A stretch of 11,080 bases of DNA from an uncultured Flammeovirgaceae bacterium (GTDB lineage: Bacteria > Bacteroidota > Bacteroidia > Cytophagales > Cyclobacteriaceae). This document shows positions 1-7,892 of the stretch, in pieces. Numbering within the stretch: the stretch's first letter is position 1; each line of letters opens with the position of its first letter. The position numbers and the translations under genes were made by a program. The notes below the pieces were generated by a model. It had not been told where the DNA came from and did no database searches. It worked only from the letters and a program-made list of their open reading frames with translations. Location of the stretch: contig CAMLLI010000057.1 of NCBI GenBank assembly GCA_946480685.1, forward strand, positions 1-11,080, given 5' to 3'.

Positions 1-3000
1 CCGAAAAGACCTTCCATATTTATCGATCTTCTGCCGGCTCGGGTAAAACGCGTACGCTGGCAAAGGAATATCTCAAACTTGCGCTTCGTTACCCGGAGTA
101 CTACCGGTATATCCTGGCCATGACGTTTACCAATAAGAGTACGCAGGAGATGAAAGACCGCATCATCCGCTACCTCGATGATTTTGTGCATGGCAAGAGT
201 GAAGACCTGGCAACCGAGATAAAAGGTGATTTTGAAAAAGAAGGAAAACTTTTTACATCGGCACAGTTTCAAGATCGCAGCCGCGAAGTACTCTCGCTCA
301 TTCTGCATAATTACTCGCAGTTTTCCATCAGCACCATCGATGCATTCTTTCAGCGCGTGATCCGCTCCTTTACTCGCGAGACAAACCTGCTGGGTAATTT
401 TCGCCTCGAAGTTGATAATGATTTGGTACTGGAAGAGGTGATCGACCAAGTAATGGATAACCTTTCGGATGATGATGAACTGCGCGGCTGGGTACTGGAG
501 TTTTCACTCGAGCGATTGGTAGAAGGTAAAGATTGGGACATCCGCTCGGCACTGCTTGATTTTTCCAAAGAGATCTTCAAGGAAGAATTCAAAGTAATTG
601 AAGAGCAGGTGCTGCGCATTACCGAAAACAAAGAGTTTTTTAAAAGTACACGCGAAAAATTACAACGCGTAGTGAAGCAGTTTGAGAACAAGGTGCATCA
701 GGATGCACGCAACCTGCTGAAAGATTTTCATGACCACGGTCTATCCATTACGGACTTTAAGTATGGTAAATCCGGGAGTATATATTCGTATATAGCAGGG
801 CTCGAAGAGGAGATCAAACTTCCAGGTGTACGCGTTATGGGAATGATGGTGGATGCTAAAGAATGGCCCTCCAAAGGTCCGAATGCATCAATCATTGTCT
901 CAAAAGGAAATCAGCTGTGGCTATCACAACTCGCTTCGCTCATCGGCTACATTGAAAAGGAAAGTATATCTTACTTTTCTGCCGAGCAGGCGTTGCGGAA
1001 CCTGTATGTATTCGGGCTGCTCTCTGATATATCGAAGACGTTGCGGGAGTATCTTCGCGAAAACAACCTCATGTTACTCTCTGATGCTCCGCAGTTTTTA
1101 CAGGGCGTGATGCAGGGTCAGGATACTTCTTTTATATACGAAAAAGTCGGTTCATTCTATCGCCATTTCCTGATTGATGAATTTCAGGATACTTCCGGTT
1201 TTCAATGGCTGAATATATTGCCGCTCATCAAGAACGGTATCGCTCAAAATTACCGGAGTCTTATTGTAGGCGACATCAAACAATCTATATATCGCTGGCG
1301 CGGTGGCGACCTGAATATACTACAGGAAAAAGTAAAGCAGGATGTAGGCGAATTGATGATCGATACATTTCCGCTGGATACAAATTATCGTAGTGCCGGC
1401 AACGTGGTAACATTCAACAACGTGTTGTTTGCCGCTGCTTCCGACATCATCAGCAAAGAGACTAATACTATATTTCCGCAGCAATCGTATAGTGATGCTT
1501 CGCAGAAAGTTTTTCGTCATCCTGGCAAGGGCTATATATCCATTCAGTTTCTCGATACAGCCGAGGCCGGTCCTAAAAATGGTGATGAGGAGAATGAAAA
1601 AGGCAAAGTAAAATTTGAAGATGTTTCGCTGGAGCAGTTGCCCGGTATATTAGAAGGCTTGCAGCAAAAAGGTATAGCGTTACGGGATATAGCATTCCTG
1701 GTTCGTGATAATAGTGAAGGTCAGATGATCGCACAGTACTTCATGCAATACCGGTCATCGGCTGATGCAAAGCCGGAATATAAATACGATGTAGTCTCCA
1801 ATGAATCGCTGCGACTCGATCAGGCTGCTTCGGTAGTAGTACTCATTAACGCCATGCGCCTGCTTGAAGACGGTAAGAATTTAATTGCCCGCGCACAGCT
1901 CGCATACGAGTATCAGAAATTGTGGCCGCAGCAGGCGTTTCCAAACCAACATAAATTATTTTCCAACAGCAAAACGAAAGAGTTTGCAAGGCTGGTGCCT
2001 CCACCGTTCACCAACCAGGAAGATGTACTCGCAGCATTACCGTTGGTTGAGTTGGTAGAGAATCTCATTCACATGTTTAACCTTGGCAAACTCTCTACCG
2101 AGATCGCTTACCTGCAGGCATTTCAGGATGTAGTGCTGGAATTCAGCATGCGCGAAAAGAGTGATCTCGCTTCGTTCTTACAGTGGTGGGACGATAACAA
2201 ACATAAAAAATCCATTCAGGTTGCCGGTGGTGTGGATGCCGCGCAGATCATTACCATTCACAAATCCAAAGGACTTCAGTTCCGCTATGTTATTATACCG
2301 TTCCTCAATTGGGAACTGAACCATCCGCCTATGAAATCGCCTATACTCTGGTGTCGCTCGGATGAGTCATTGTTTAAAGATATAGGGTATCTGCCGCTGA
2401 AATATAGCAGCAAGCTGGAAAACACATGCTTTCATGAGTACTATACCGAAGAACGTAAGCGGATATACCTCGACAACCTGAACTTGCTATATGTTGCCTT
2501 TACCCGTGCCGAGCAAGGCCTCATTGCACTGGCACCCTATAGCAAATCAGGAAGCATTAATCATATTGGTAAATTAGCGGAACGGGCGATCGAGAGCAGC
2601 GATGCGTTTCAGCAATACTGGTCTTCTGGCAACAAAACACTTACCATTGGTACGATTGAAGATGAACGCAGTGAAACACCTGTCAACAATTCGCTTGTAC
2701 TGAAGCACTACTACATTACTCCGTGGCGTGAACGCCTGCAGATAAGAACGCGAGGCAAAGAATTTTTCCAGCAGACTGAGCAACGGAAGAAGATCAACTA
2801 TGGTATATTTTTGCATACACTGATGGCGCGTATCAAAACAGAAGCCGATGTAGCCATAACATTAGAGCAGGCTATAAAGGAAGGACTGATCAACCACGAT
2901 GAACATGCTGTCATTGAAGACGCGGTGAAATGGATTGTAACGCATCCGGCTCTTAAACCGGCTTTCACAGAAGATATGTCATTGAAACGCGAGGCAGCAT

Positions 3001-3209
3001 TGATCATGCCCGATGGAAGTGAACGCAGGATCGACCGCATTGCTATACAAAACAAACGGGCCATCCTCATTGACTATAAAACCGGTGCCCCGAAAAAAGA
3101 AGATGAACATCAGGTAAACGAATATATATCCATTCTGAAAACCATGGGCCTGGAAGAAATAAAAGGTTATCTGGTATATGTAAATGAGCGGGTGTGCAAA
3201 ACAGTATGA
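1..3209 (+). CDS. AddA-like UvrD-family helicase with C-terminal PD-(D/E)XK nuclease (5' end outside window)
   Basis: This is the helicase-nuclease subunit of an AddAB/RecBCD-type complex, which unwinds and resects double-strand breaks for RecA loading. The frame is open from position 3, 39 codons before the first ATG (120). Those codons encode the Walker A motif SSAGSGKT, so the real start lies left of the window, probably by only a few codons. Counting from the first codon in the window, I see motif Ia TFTNKS (about 41-46), DEFQDT (392-397, Walker B), GDIKQSIYRWRG (423-434), NYRS (461-464), IHKSKGLQF (752-760) and YVAFTRAE (830-837). These cover the SF1A helicase set. The nuclease domain has H938 (IFLHTLM), D1011 (RIDRI) and DYKTG (1024-1028). 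The visible 1068 residues are close to a full AddA-like chain, and no frame is broken. The stop overlaps the next start by 4 bp (ATGA), which suggests translational coupling with the AddB-like gene. A UvrD or PcrA identity is excluded by the C-terminal nuclease. Confidence 0.93.
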   Translation, partial: EKTFHIYRSSAGSGKTRTLAKEYLKLALRYPEYYRYILAMTFTNKSTQEMKDRIIRYLDDFVHGKSEDLATEIKGDFEKEGKLFTSAQFQDRSREVLSLILHNYSQFSISTIDAFFQRVIRSFTRETNLLGNFRLEVDNDLVLEEVIDQVMDNLSDDDELRGWVLEFSLERLVEGKDWDIRSALLDFSKEIFKEEFKVIEEQVLRITENKEFFKSTREKLQRVVKQFENKVHQDARNLLKDFHDHGLSITDFKYGKSGSIYSYIAGLEEEIKLPGVRVMGMMVDAKEWPSKGPNASIIVSKGNQLWLSQLASLIGYIEKESISYFSAEQALRNLYVFGLLSDISKTLREYLRENNLMLLSDAPQFLQGVMQGQDTSFIYEKVGSFYRHFLIDEFQDTSGFQWLNILPLIKNGIAQNYRSLIVGDIKQSIYRWRGGDLNILQEKVKQDVGELMIDTFPLDTNYRSAGNVVTFNNVLFAAASDIISKETNTIFPQQSYSDASQKVFRHPGKGYISIQFLDTAEAGPKNGDEENEKGKVKFEDVSLEQLPGILEGLQQKGIALRDIAFLVRDNSEGQMIAQYFMQYRSSADAKPEYKYDVVSNESLRLDQAASVVVLINAMRLLEDGKNLIARAQLAYEYQKLWPQQAFPNQHKLFSNSKTKEFARLVPPPFTNQEDVLAALPLVELVENLIHMFNLGKLSTEIAYLQAFQDVVLEFSMREKSDLASFLQWWDDNKHKKSIQVAGGVDAAQIITIHKSKGLQFRYVIIPFLNWELNHPPMKSPILWCRSDESLFKDIGYLPLKYSSKLENTCFHEYYTEERKRIYLDNLNLLYVAFTRAEQGLIALAPYSKSGSINHIGKLAERAIESSDAFQQYWSSGNKTLTIGTIEDERSETPVNNSLVLKHYYITPWRERLQIRTRGKEFFQQTEQRKKINYGIFLHTLMARIKTEADVAITLEQAIKEGLINHDEHAVIEDAVKWIVTHPALKPAFTEDMSLKREAALIMPDGSERRIDRIAIQNKRAILIDYKTGAPKKEDEHQVNEYISILKTMGLEEIKGYLVYVNERVCKTV

Positions 3210-5152
3210 GAACATTTATCCAGGAAATAGCCGATACCATCAGAAAGGAATATACCGATTGGGACAACCTTACGGTGATCTTCCCGAACAAGCGTGCTTC
3301 GCTATATTTCAGAAAAGCACTTGCTGAACAATTGGACACGCCACGATGGGCACCCAACATTGTAAGCATTGAAGAATTTATAGGCTCGTACTCCGATCTG
3401 CAGGAAGCTGATAAACTTTCGCTCATTGTTAGTTTATACCGCGTATTCAAACGCATAACCAACTCCGATGAAAACCTCGATCGTTTTTATTTCTGGGGAG
3501 AAATGCTGCTCCGCGATTTCGATGAACTTGATAAATACCTGGTAAATGCTGCGGGGCTGTTTAAAGATCTTAGCAACCAGAAAGAACTCGACCAGTATTT
3601 CGATTATCTCACGGAAGAACAAAAGCAATTCCTGATCGAATTCTGGCAAACCATTGATTTTGGTTCTTCCGCGAGTAAGCGAAAGTTCCTCGAGCTGTGG
3701 CAAAGTTTATACCCGGTATATATAGCGTTTCGCCAGCAACTGATGGAGGAGAAGATCGGTTACTCCGGGATGATCCATCGCCACGTAGCCGAGAACATCG
3801 ATAAATTTGTGCCGGCAGCTAAAAAGAAAGAAGTCAATACGAAGTTTGTATTTGCCGGCTTCAACGCACTCACATCAGCCGAAGAAAAAATATTGACGTG
3901 GTTTACAGAACATCGTGACACGCGCATATATTGGGACGAAGATGCCTTCTATGTAAATGAACCGCATCGTGAAGCCGGAACATTTTTCAGGCAGTATCGA
4001 AAGCATACAGTCCTTGGGCAAACCTTTCCACCGGAGCCCAAAACGTATTTAGGACAAGCCAAGAGAATTACTGTACTGGGTGTTCCGCAGAAAGCCGGAC
4101 AACCCAAATTACTGGCACAGCAACTCGATGCAACGCTACGCCTACTGGCCGAACAGAATATAGCTGAACGCACCGTTATTGTATTACCCGATGAGAACAT
4201 GCTGATGTCGGTGCTCTATGCATTGCCGCCTTCGCTACAGTCTATCAACGTTACCATGGGTTTTCCATTGGTGAGTACACCCTACTACTCGCTGATCGAT
4301 TTTCTGTTTGAGCTGCATTTGCATAAACGTAAAGATGAATTCTATTACCGCTATGTGCTGGCTCTTCTCAACCATCCCTACCTGAAAGCACGCGTGGGCG
4401 AAGAAGCTGCACAATGGCGCGAGTTTATACACAAGAACAACCAGGTACATATAGCACCATCGTTCTTCGAGAAGAAACATGAACTGCTGGAAGAAATATT
4501 CCGTATCGTTCCGGCAGAAGAGTTTCTCGCGTATCTCATTCGTGTAGTCGAAGCACTTGCTACATCGCCGGATGCCGGCGGGTTGATGGAGAAAGAATTT
4601 GCTTTCCATTTTCATCGCATACTTTCGCGTGTGCAGGAACTCACGCTCAGTGAGCCGATGGAACTTCGTATGCAGCAGCGCATGTTTCGCCAGGTGGTGC
4701 GCGCAGAGAAGGTTCCGTTTACCGGTGAGCCTTTGAAAGGTTTGCAGATCATGGGGGTGCTGGAAACGCGTAACCTTGACTTCGACCATGTTATTATACT
4801 TTCTTTGAACGAAGGATTATGGCCTGCTGCTCCACGGCAAGGTTCCTATATACCGCACAACATTCGCAGAGCATATAGTTTGCCTACATCTGAGCACCAG
4901 GATGCTATGTATGCTTATCTCTTCTACCGATTGTTACAGCGTGCTGAAACCATCGATCTATACTATAACACAGAACCGGATGTATTAGGCACAGGTGAGA
5001 TGAGTCGGTATTTATACCAGCTGATTTATGAAACCGACTGGCCACACGAACGAAAGATACTCTATAACCCGGTGCAGGTACACGAAGCAAAACCCATCGC
5101 TATCGAGAAGAAAGCAGATGTACTGGAGAAACTCGAGCGTTACTTCGGCTAA
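3206..5152 (+). CDS. AddB-like protein, N-terminal portion (helicase-like fold)
   Basis: This 648-residue frame is the N-terminal two thirds of the AddB-like subunit. I chose ATG 3206 over the in-frame GTG 3194 because it gives the ATGA overlap with the upstream stop and a natural N-terminus, MRTFIQEIAD. The chain contains FPNKRA (26-31), as in Bacteroidota AddB-like proteins, and LNEGLWP (534-540), which corresponds to the conserved (G/S)LNEGxxP element of AddB/RecC-like folds. I see no Walker A sequence, so this half is probably a scaffold without ATPase activity, and unwinding would rest on the AddA-like partner. The frame ends at TAA 5150-5152, just before the nuclease domain and before the first Fe-S cysteine. 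If this stop is real, the product lacks all nuclease and cluster residues and is likely non-functional or unstable. Confidence 0.8.
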   Translation: MRTFIQEIADTIRKEYTDWDNLTVIFPNKRASLYFRKALAEQLDTPRWAPNIVSIEEFIGSYSDLQEADKLSLIVSLYRVFKRITNSDENLDRFYFWGEMLLRDFDELDKYLVNAAGLFKDLSNQKELDQYFDYLTEEQKQFLIEFWQTIDFGSSASKRKFLELWQSLYPVYIAFRQQLMEEKIGYSGMIHRHVAENIDKFVPAAKKKEVNTKFVFAGFNALTSAEEKILTWFTEHRDTRIYWDEDAFYVNEPHREAGTFFRQYRKHTVLGQTFPPEPKTYLGQAKRITVLGVPQKAGQPKLLAQQLDATLRLLAEQNIAERTVIVLPDENMLMSVLYALPPSLQSINVTMGFPLVSTPYYSLIDFLFELHLHKRKDEFYYRYVLALLNHPYLKARVGEEAAQWREFIHKNNQVHIAPSFFEKKHELLEEIFRIVPAEEFLAYLIRVVEALATSPDAGGLMEKEFAFHFHRILSRVQELTLSEPMELRMQQRMFRQVVRAEKVPFTGEPLKGLQIMGVLETRNLDFDHVIILSLNEGLWPAAPRQGSYIPHNIRRAYSLPTSEHQDAMYAYLFYRLLQRAETIDLYYNTEPDVLGTGEMSRYLYQLIYETDWPHERKILYNPVQVHEAKPIAIEKKADVLEKLERYFG

Positions 5153-5194
5153 GCCCTTACACCATCCACACTAAATACATACCTGGAGTGTCGT

Positions 5195-6040
5195 TTGAAA
5201 TTTTATTTTAAGCACTTGCTTGAAATACGCGAGCCTGATGAAGTGGAAGAAGAAGCCGATGCGCGAATCTTCGGAAATATATTTCACAAGGTGATGGAGT
5301 TATTCTACCAGGACCTTCGTCCACCGGCAGGACATTGGGCCGTAAACGAAGAGCATTTTATAAATGTAAATGCAAAACTCGAGCGCTTCATTGAACTCGC
5401 CTTCCGCCAGCACTTTCATTTGCCCGACACTAAAGTATTTGAATACGATGGACGGCAGCTGGTAGTAAAGGAAATGGTAAAGAAGTTTGCGCTGAAAGTA
5501 CTTTCGTACGACAAAATATATACTCCGTTTACCATTGAATTACTCGAAGCCCGGAATTTCACCACACCGGTAAACATCACGCAACGCGACAAAACGCTTT
5601 CCATTGTCATGGGAGGTCTTATAGACCGAGTGGACGAGAAAGAAAATACCGTTCGTATCCTCGACTATAAAACCGGCAAAGACGAAAATAAATTTGAGAG
5701 TATAGAATCGCTGTTCAAGCGCGATCCAAAACGGAACAAGGCAGCGTTCCAGGCGATGCTCTATGCATGGGTATATGCACAGCGAAATGTAACGCGATCG
5801 CCCCGGGTAAAAATTCAACCGGGACTGATCAACCGAAAAGAAATTTTCAAAGACGATTTTGAATACGGCCTATATCTTGGCAAACATCGCATCGATGATG
5901 CAACACCATACCTGCCGGAATTCGACAACCATTTACGCACACTCCTCCACGAACTCTTCAACCCCGCCATCCCCTTCGATCAAACTGACGATCTGAAAGT
6001 TTGCGGGTTTTGTGACTACCGCGAGATATGCGCGAGGTGA
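5195..6040 (+). CDS. AddB-like protein, C-terminal PD-(D/E)XK nuclease domain (fragment downstream of the TAA)
   Basis: This is the nuclease portion of the interrupted AddB-like gene. Counting from TTG 5195, it shows GNIFHKVME with H31, LIDRV with D144, ILDYKTG with D157 and K159, FQAMLY with Q186 and Y190, and CGFCDYREIC with C270, C273 and C279. These are the PD-(D/E)XK catalytic residues and the last three ligands of the 4Fe-4S cluster found in AddB-type nucleases. The first ligand is the Cys codon at 5189-5191, upstream of TTG 5195, giving C-x270-C-x2-C-x5-C across the joined frame. Apart from a CTG at 5183, no usual start lies between the TAA and that Cys, so a product starting at TTG would lack one cluster ligand. 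A GGAG sits 6 nt before the TTG, but it falls in conserved coding sequence and may be chance. I read this as the tail of a broken gene rather than an independent one. Confidence 0.75.
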   Translation: MKFYFKHLLEIREPDEVEEEADARIFGNIFHKVMELFYQDLRPPAGHWAVNEEHFINVNAKLERFIELAFRQHFHLPDTKVFEYDGRQLVVKEMVKKFALKVLSYDKIYTPFTIELLEARNFTTPVNITQRDKTLSIVMGGLIDRVDEKENTVRILDYKTGKDENKFESIESLFKRDPKRNKAAFQAMLYAWVYAQRNVTRSPRVKIQPGLINRKEIFKDDFEYGLYLGKHRIDDATPYLPEFDNHLRTLLHELFNPAIPFDQTDDLKVCGFCDYREICAR

Positions 6041-6045
6041 AAAAT

Positions 6046-6156
6046 GTGTTTAAGTGTTTAGGTGTGTATGTGTTTAGGTTAGTTTTATTATAGCACACGT
6101 TTTCACTTAATGGCTACGTACACACGTGCACACGTACCAACGTAAACACATCAACA
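6046..6156. repeat. Inverted pair of degenerate 8-bp tandem arrays in a convergent spacer
   Basis: Right after the nuclease stop, four 8-bp units follow each other: GTGTTTAA, GTGTTTAG, GTGTGTAT and GTGTTTAG (6046-6077). At 6116-6147, four units starting with ACGT recur at exactly 8-bp steps: ACGTACAC, ACGTGCAC, ACGTACCA and ACGTAAAC. Read on the minus strand, the right side becomes GTGTTGAT, GTGTTTAC, GTTGGTAC, GTGTGCAC and GTGTGTAC, the same GTGT-led pattern as the left side. The two arrays therefore form an imperfect inverted repeat around an AT-rich centre of about 38 bp. The right array abuts the rhlE stop codon at 6157. It may be a dispersed intergenic palindrome or serve as a two-way transcription end; the sequence does not decide. 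Confidence 0.7.
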
Positions 6157-7434
6157 CTATCTCTTCGGATACCACTTCTTTTTCTTCTTCGCAGGAGTCT
6201 GCGGATTGTGGTTGCCGTGGGTTTGGGCGGTCTGCGTATGGCCATTGCGTTGTTTGGCTGCACGGGGTTGCTGGATGGGTTTCGGCATACCTGCGCGGTG
6301 CATCGGATACGGGTTATCGTCTACTACCGGGATTTTCTTGCCGATTATTTTTTGAATGTCATCGAGGAATTCCTTTTCCTCTTCATCACAAAACGATATC
6401 GATATACCGCTGGCTCCTGCACGACCGGTGCGGCCAATGCGGTGTACATACGTTTCGGGTACGTTGGGGAGTTCGAAGTTGATTACGTGTGTGAGCTCTT
6501 CTACATCAATACCGCGTGCCGCTATATCGGTAGCTACCAGTACACGAGTCTTTCGCGATTTGAAATTACTGAGTGCACGTTGTCTTGCTCCTTGTGATTT
6601 ATTGCCATGGATAGCCTCTGCGCGTATACCCGCTTCATTCAACTGCTTGGCTACACGGTCTGCACCATGCTTGGTGCGCGTAAACACAAGTGCCGTAGCA
6701 ATGGAGCGATCCTGTAAAATATGGTGCAGCAGCTTGCGCTTGTTGCCCTTCTCTACAAAATATACCGACTGGTTAATGGTGTTCGCTGTTGATGAGACCG
6801 GAGTTACTTCAACTTTTACCGGGTTACTCAGAATGGTGTTGGCAAGCGAAGCAATTTCCGGCGGCATGGTTGCCGAAAAGAAAATAGTTTGTCGCTTGGC
6901 GGGAACACGCGCAATAACTTTTTTCACATCGTGAATAAAACCCATGTCGAGCATGCGGTCGGCTTCATCGAGTACCAGCATTTTAAGATGCTGCAGTTTT
7001 ACAAAGCGCTGGTCCATCAGGTCCAGTAACCTTCCCGGAGTTGCAATGAGTATATCAACGCCATCGCGCAGGGCTTTTACCTGTGTATGTTGTGATACAC
7101 CACCAAAGATCACGGTATGCGACAAACGAAGATGTTTTCCGTAGGCCGTAAAGCTGTCGCCAATCTGTATGGCCAGTTCGCGTGTTGGTGTGAGGATCAA
7201 TGCCTTTATACCGACAGGTCCTTTTACAAAGAGTTCGTCCTGATGAAGCAAGTGAAGGATCGGCAGTGCAAACGCAGCGGTTTTACCAGTTCCGGTTTGT
7301 GCGCAGCCCAGCAAGTCTTTTCGTTCCAGTAAAATAGGAATAGCCTGTGCCTGAATCGGTGTGGGTTTGGAATATCCTTCAGTTTTTAGAGCACGCAAAA
7401 GTGGCTCTATTAAATTCAAATTTTCAAATGTCAT
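6157..7434 (-). CDS. rhlE: DEAD-box RNA helicase, RhlE type
   Basis: This 425-residue ATP-dependent RNA helicase acts in the cytoplasm, remodelling structured RNA, ribosome precursors or decay complexes. The start ATG 7434 is preferred over ATG 7452 because [13 protein letters not shown] is the usual N-terminus of Bacteroidota RhlE and the six extra residues are not conserved-looking. From that start I see the Q motif GYSKPTPIQ (Q28), motif I AQTGTGKT (45-52), PTRELA (83-88), GG (111-112), TPGR (132-135), DEAD (156-159), SAT (187-189), [10 protein letters not shown] (291-300) and HRIGRTGR (321-328). The full catalytic core is present. The last 50 residues are a low-complexity Gln/His/Pro stretch ending in [10 protein letters not shown], a basic tail likely to bind RNA. 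The gene diverges from the cold-shock gene, and a good promoter box lies about 100 bp upstream. It converges on the addB nuclease frame. Confidence 0.95.
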   Translation of the reverse strand: MTFENLNLIEPLLRALKTEGYSKPTPIQAQAIPILLERKDLLGCAQTGTGKTAAFALPILHLLHQDELFVKGPVGIKALILTPTRELAIQIGDSFTAYGKHLRLSHTVIFGGVSQHTQVKALRDGVDILIATPGRLLDLMDQRFVKLQHLKMLVLDEADRMLDMGFIHDVKKVIARVPAKRQTIFFSATMPPEIASLANTILSNPVKVEVTPVSSTANTINQSVYFVEKGNKRKLLHHILQDRSIATALVFTRTKHGADRVAKQLNEAGIRAEAIHGNKSQGARQRALSNFKSRKTRVLVATDIAARGIDVEELTHVINFELPNVPETYVHRIGRTGRAGASGISISFCDEEEKEFLDDIQKIIGKKIPVVDDNPYPMHRAGMPKPIQQPRAAKQRNGHTQTAQTHGNHNPQTPAKKKKKWYPKR

Positions 7435-7534
7435 GTTAAAATGTTGTGTCAAGAGAGGCTGTCAATTGGATAAGCCTAAAAAAAATTTCTGACGCCTAAA
7501 GTTCTTTTTTGGAGGAATTAGCGGATTCGAAACA

Positions 7535-7542
7535 CAAAAGTA
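7535..7542 (-). promoter_or_regulatory. Putative Bacteroidota -7 promoter box for rhlE
   Basis: The minus strand reads TACTTTTG, an exact match to the Bacteroidota primary-sigma -7 consensus TAnnTTTG. Initiation about 7 bp downstream would give a leader of roughly 90 nt before ATG 7434. I see no clear TTTG -33 element at the usual distance; the palindrome TTAACGTTAA lies there instead. The minus-strand leader includes a run of T residues. Confidence 0.5.
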
Positions 7543-7617
7543 AGCAATTTATATGATACTTTAACGTTAATTTCCGGATAAGCCGGCAAAAGGTATACTG
7601 CCTTAAGGTTTATCTCT

Positions 7618-7625
7618 TACCTTTG
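7618..7625 (+). promoter_or_regulatory. Putative Bacteroidota -7 promoter box for the cold-shock gene
   Basis: TACCTTTG is an exact TAnnTTTG match, 21 bp before the csp ATG at 7647. Initiation about 7 bp downstream would leave a leader of only some 15 nt. The -33 region holds a weak CTG (7598-7600) rather than TTTG. The 8-bp palindrome CCTTAAGG (7601-7608) lies between the two elements and could be an operator, but nothing else supports that. Confidence 0.5.
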
Positions 7626-7646
7626 TATCGATTTTTATTTAATTCA

Positions 7647-7844
7647 ATGAAAGAAGGAACAGTAAAATTTTTTAATGAAGCCAAAGGATTTGGTTTTATC
7701 AAAGAAACAGCAACAGGACAAGATTACTTTGTACACATTTCCGGATTGCTTGTTGATTCAATCCGTCAAAACGATGTAGTGACTTTTGAACTCCAACAGG
7801 GAAAAAAAGGCGTAAATGCAGTAAATGTTCGGTTAGCAAACTAA
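7647..7844 (+). CDS. Cold-shock domain protein (CspA family)
   Basis: This small single-domain protein of 65 residues binds single-stranded RNA and DNA and acts as an RNA chaperone and antiterminator. The start is ATG 7647, giving MKEGTVKFFNEAKGFGFI; an upstream in-frame TTG (7623) is rejected because it overlaps the promoter box and adds an unrelated stretch. RNP1 is KGFGFI (13-18) and RNP2 is YFVHIS (27-32), both intact, with the aromatic residues that stack on bases. The length matches the family (about 65-70 residues). The gene diverges from rhlE, a helicase often working with cold-shock proteins on structured RNA, so shared control in the cold is plausible. The gene ends in TAA and is followed within 20 bp by a strong terminator, so it is probably transcribed alone. 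Confidence 0.95.
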   Translation: MKEGTVKFFNEAKGFGFIKETATGQDYFVHISGLLVDSIRQNDVVTFELQQGKKGVNAVNVRLAN

Positions 7845-7862
7845 GCAAACGCTCAGCTATAG

Positions 7863-7892
7863 AAAAAAACCAGGCTCGTTCCTGGTTTTTTT
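7863..7892 (+). terminator. Intrinsic terminator of the cold-shock gene
   Basis: AAAAAAACCAGG (7863-7874) and CCTGGTTTTTTT (7881-7892) form a perfect 12-bp stem around the 6-nt loop CTCGTT. The lower stem is A/T and supplies the T tract, which is the classic Rho-independent form. It begins 18 bp after the csp stop. Because the stem carries A's on one side and T's on the other, it could also stop transcription from the opposite strand. Confidence 0.9.

Larger units (their letters stand above)
3206..6040 (+). pseudogene. AddB-like PD-(D/E)XK nuclease gene interrupted by one in-frame TAA
   Basis: Read as one frame from ATG 3206 to TGA 6038-6040, this span gives 648 residues, a TAA at 5150-5152, then 295 residues. 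The frame is the same on both sides, so the lesion is a base substitution rather than an indel. The 14 codons right after the stop read ALTPSTLNTYLECR and run straight into LKFYF. This matches the (S/T)xLNxYLxCxLxFYF block that opens the AddB nuclease domain, so coding evidence does not lapse at the stop. The joined protein of about 944 residues fits Bacteroidota PD-(D/E)XK AddB-like proteins. It would supply the second nuclease of the AddAB-like complex with the upstream helicase. The cause may be a genuine nonsense mutation or a sequencing or assembly error. General stop reassignment is unlikely, because TAA also ends the cold-shock gene just before its terminator. The two halves are described separately. 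Confidence 0.75.

Noticed and set aside
3194..3205. GTG 3194 as start of the AddB-like gene
   Set aside because: It would add four residues with a 16-bp overlap; ATG 3206 gives the common ATGA overlap.
3067..3462. 131-codon minus-strand open frame across the helicase/nuclease junction
   Set aside because: It overlaps two well-supported genes on the opposite strand and has no family resemblance.
4235..4789. 184-codon minus-strand open frame inside the AddB-like gene
   Set aside because: Antisense to clear coding sequence with family motifs; composition is that of a shadow frame.
5150..5152. Recoding of TAA as a sense codon
   Set aside because: TAA is not a selenocysteine or pyrrolysine codon, and TAA ends the csp gene right before a strong terminator, so it is a normal stop here.
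6046..6156. CRISPR array
   Set aside because: Units are 8 bp, directly adjacent and degenerate, with no spacers and no cas genes nearby.
6356..6934. 192-codon plus-strand open frame opposite rhlE
   Set aside because: It is fully antisense to a helicase with every DEAD-box motif; its product is Ser/Arg/Thr-rich with no recognisable domain.
7623..7646. TTG 7623 as start of the cold-shock protein
   Set aside because: It overlaps the TAnnTTTG promoter box, and the family normally begins at MKEGTVKFF.
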